6,202 nucleotides of DNA from Pseudomonadota bacterium (lineage in GTDB: Bacteria; Pseudomonadota; Gammaproteobacteria; Burkholderiales; Burkholderiaceae_B). The translations under genes and the position numbers were made by a program. Position 1 is the first letter of the stretch, and the number at the start of each line of letters is the position of its first letter. The stretch spans positions 1-6,202 of the forward strand of contig JAEYVD010000863.1 in the NCBI GenBank assembly GCA_023432075.1, given 5' to 3'. The notes under the pieces were generated by a model. It made no database searches. It was not told where the DNA came from and saw nothing but the letters and a program-made list of their open reading frames with translations. This document shows positions 5,291-6,202 of this stretch, in pieces.

Positions 5291-6202
5291 CTACGCGGCG
5301 GGCAGGTTGCCAAAGGCCTCAAGCGCCCTCAGCCGGCTTTGCGCCAGATCCACGATCGGTTCCGGGTAGCCCGCGGCGGCCCGCTCCATGGGATTTGGAT
5401 CGTGGATGGCCTTGTCGTCCAGATGCGCCAGTTCAGGCAGCCATTCACGCAGAAAGACGCCGCGCGGATCGAATTTACGGGACTGCGACAGCGGATTGAA
5501 GACACGGAAGTAGGGCACCGCGTCGGCGCCGGTGGAGGCGCTCCATTGCCAGCCGCCGTTGTTGGCAGCGAGGTCGCCGTCCACAAGCTGCGACATGAAC
5601 CAGGCCTCGCCCAGGCGCCAGTCGATGAGCAGGTTCTTGGACAGGAACATCGCCGTCACCATGCGCAGCCGGTTGTGCATCCAGCCCAGGGCCAGCAGCT
5701 GGCGCATGGCGGCATCCACGATGGGGATGCCCGTCTTGCCCTGCTGCCAGGCCGCCAGGTCGTCGGGCGCGTCGCGCCAGGGCACCGCCGCCGTCTCCGG
5801 CTTCATGGGCTGGTGCATGGACAGGGCGGGGTAGGCCGCCAGCAAGTGCAGGTAGAACTCGCGCCACAGCAGTTCGTTGATCCACGTGGCGGCGCCGGCC
5901 TTGCCGCTGTCGATCTCGCCCTGGTTGGCCGCCAGCACGGCGCGCAGCGCCTGGCCGGGAGACAGGACGCCGGCGGCAAAGTATGGCGACAGGCAACTGG
6001 TGGCGGGCAGCGAGGGGAAATCGCGCTCGTCCTTGTAGGCGAAGATCGCCTCGTCGGCAAAGGCGGCCAGCCGGTCGCTGGCGGCCGCTTCACCGGCGGG
6101 CCAGAGCGCCCGGACGGCGTCGCTGGGCGCGTCGAACCCGTCGAACGATTCCGGCAGCGGATCGGCCCCCCAGTGCGGCGGCGTCTGGGCGCGGGGCGCG
6201 GG
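5291..6202 (-). CDS. phrB: Class I CPD photolyase PhrB, C-terminal part (N-terminus outside window)
   Basis: The last 303 residues of a deoxyribodipyrimidine photolyase, which uses blue light and reduced FAD to split cyclobutane pyrimidine dimers. E. coli PhrB has 472 residues, so about a third, including the antenna-binding domain, is outside the window; the antenna cofactor cannot be judged. The FAD/DNA-binding helical domain is intact: TSCLSPYFAAGVLSP, then ELLWREFY with the equivalents of E. coli Glu274 and Trp277 that contact the dimer, GWMHNRLRM, and DGDLAANNGGWQW with the FAD-contacting Asp372, Asp374 and Asn378 equivalents. All three tryptophans of the photoreduction chain are kept: Trp306 (codon 5777-5779), Trp359 (5618-5620) and Trp382 (5549-5551) equivalents. 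This fits a working CPD photolyase rather than a cryptochrome. The reading frame continues to the right edge without a stop; the GTG at 5936-5938 is internal. aer follows downstream on the same strand. Confidence 0.96.
   Translation of the reverse strand, partial: PAPRAQTPPHWGADPLPESFDGFDAPSDAVRALWPAGEAAASDRLAAFADEAIFAYKDERDFPSLPATSCLSPYFAAGVLSPGQALRAVLAANQGEIDSGKAGAATWINELLWREFYLHLLAAYPALSMHQPMKPETAAVPWRDAPDDLAAWQQGKTGIPIVDAAMRQLLALGWMHNRLRMVTAMFLSKNLLIDWRLGEAWFMSQLVDGDLAANNGGWQWSASTGADAVPYFRVFNPLSQSRKFDPRGVFLREWLPELAHLDDKAIHDPNPMERAAAGYPEPIVDLAQSRLRALEAFGNLPAA

Noticed and set aside
5291..5938. A short separate photolyase-like gene starting at the GTG at 5936-5938
   Set aside because: The frame continues upstream with conserved photolyase sequence (TSCLSPYFAAGVLSP and following) to the window edge, so the GTG is an internal valine codon.

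Overview
The window is GC-rich (mostly G or C at third codon positions) and carries an ordinary, densely packed chromosomal gene set. The protein sequences and the mix of an Aer-type aerotaxis receptor, class I photolyase, Lrp/AsnC regulator and EamA exporter suggest a betaproteobacterium of the Bordetella/Achromobacter (Alcaligenaceae) type. That placement is an inference from general resemblance, not from a database search. No rRNA, tRNA, CRISPR array, insertion sequence or phage gene is visible.

Left part (1-2133). A minus-strand EamA/DMT-family exporter (150-1055) is divergent from an Lrp/AsnC-family regulator (1178-1645). They share a 122-bp intergenic region that is AT-rich for this genome and holds several small inverted repeats, the usual layout for a regulator controlling its neighbour. 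A strong compound hairpin (101-133) lies just after the exporter stop. At the extreme left edge a Shine-Dalgarno-like sequence and ATG (5-7, minus strand) may start another gene that leaves the window. The regulator meets a minus-strand glutathione peroxidase-like gene (1642-2133) tail to tail, with the two stop codons interlocked over 4 bp.

Middle part (2134-3484). A small two-repeat TPR protein (2295-2627, plus) diverges from the peroxidase. It converges, 29 bp away, on an unrecognised 275-residue protein (2657-3484, minus) that carries a His/Cys cluster.

Right part (3485-6202). Three minus-strand genes follow one another in transcription order: phrB (partial, running off the right edge), aer, then the 275-residue protein. 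An 11-bp perfect hairpin separates phrB from aer. A stem-loop whose arms begin exactly after the aer stop codon and end exactly before the next ATG fills the gap between aer and the unknown gene. phrB and Aer are both FAD proteins, but a functional link is not shown by the sequence.

I found no convincing new multi-gene system. The items most worth a second look are the flush stop-to-start stem-loop at 3485-3529, the unknown protein it precedes, and the candidate operator region between the exporter and the regulator.
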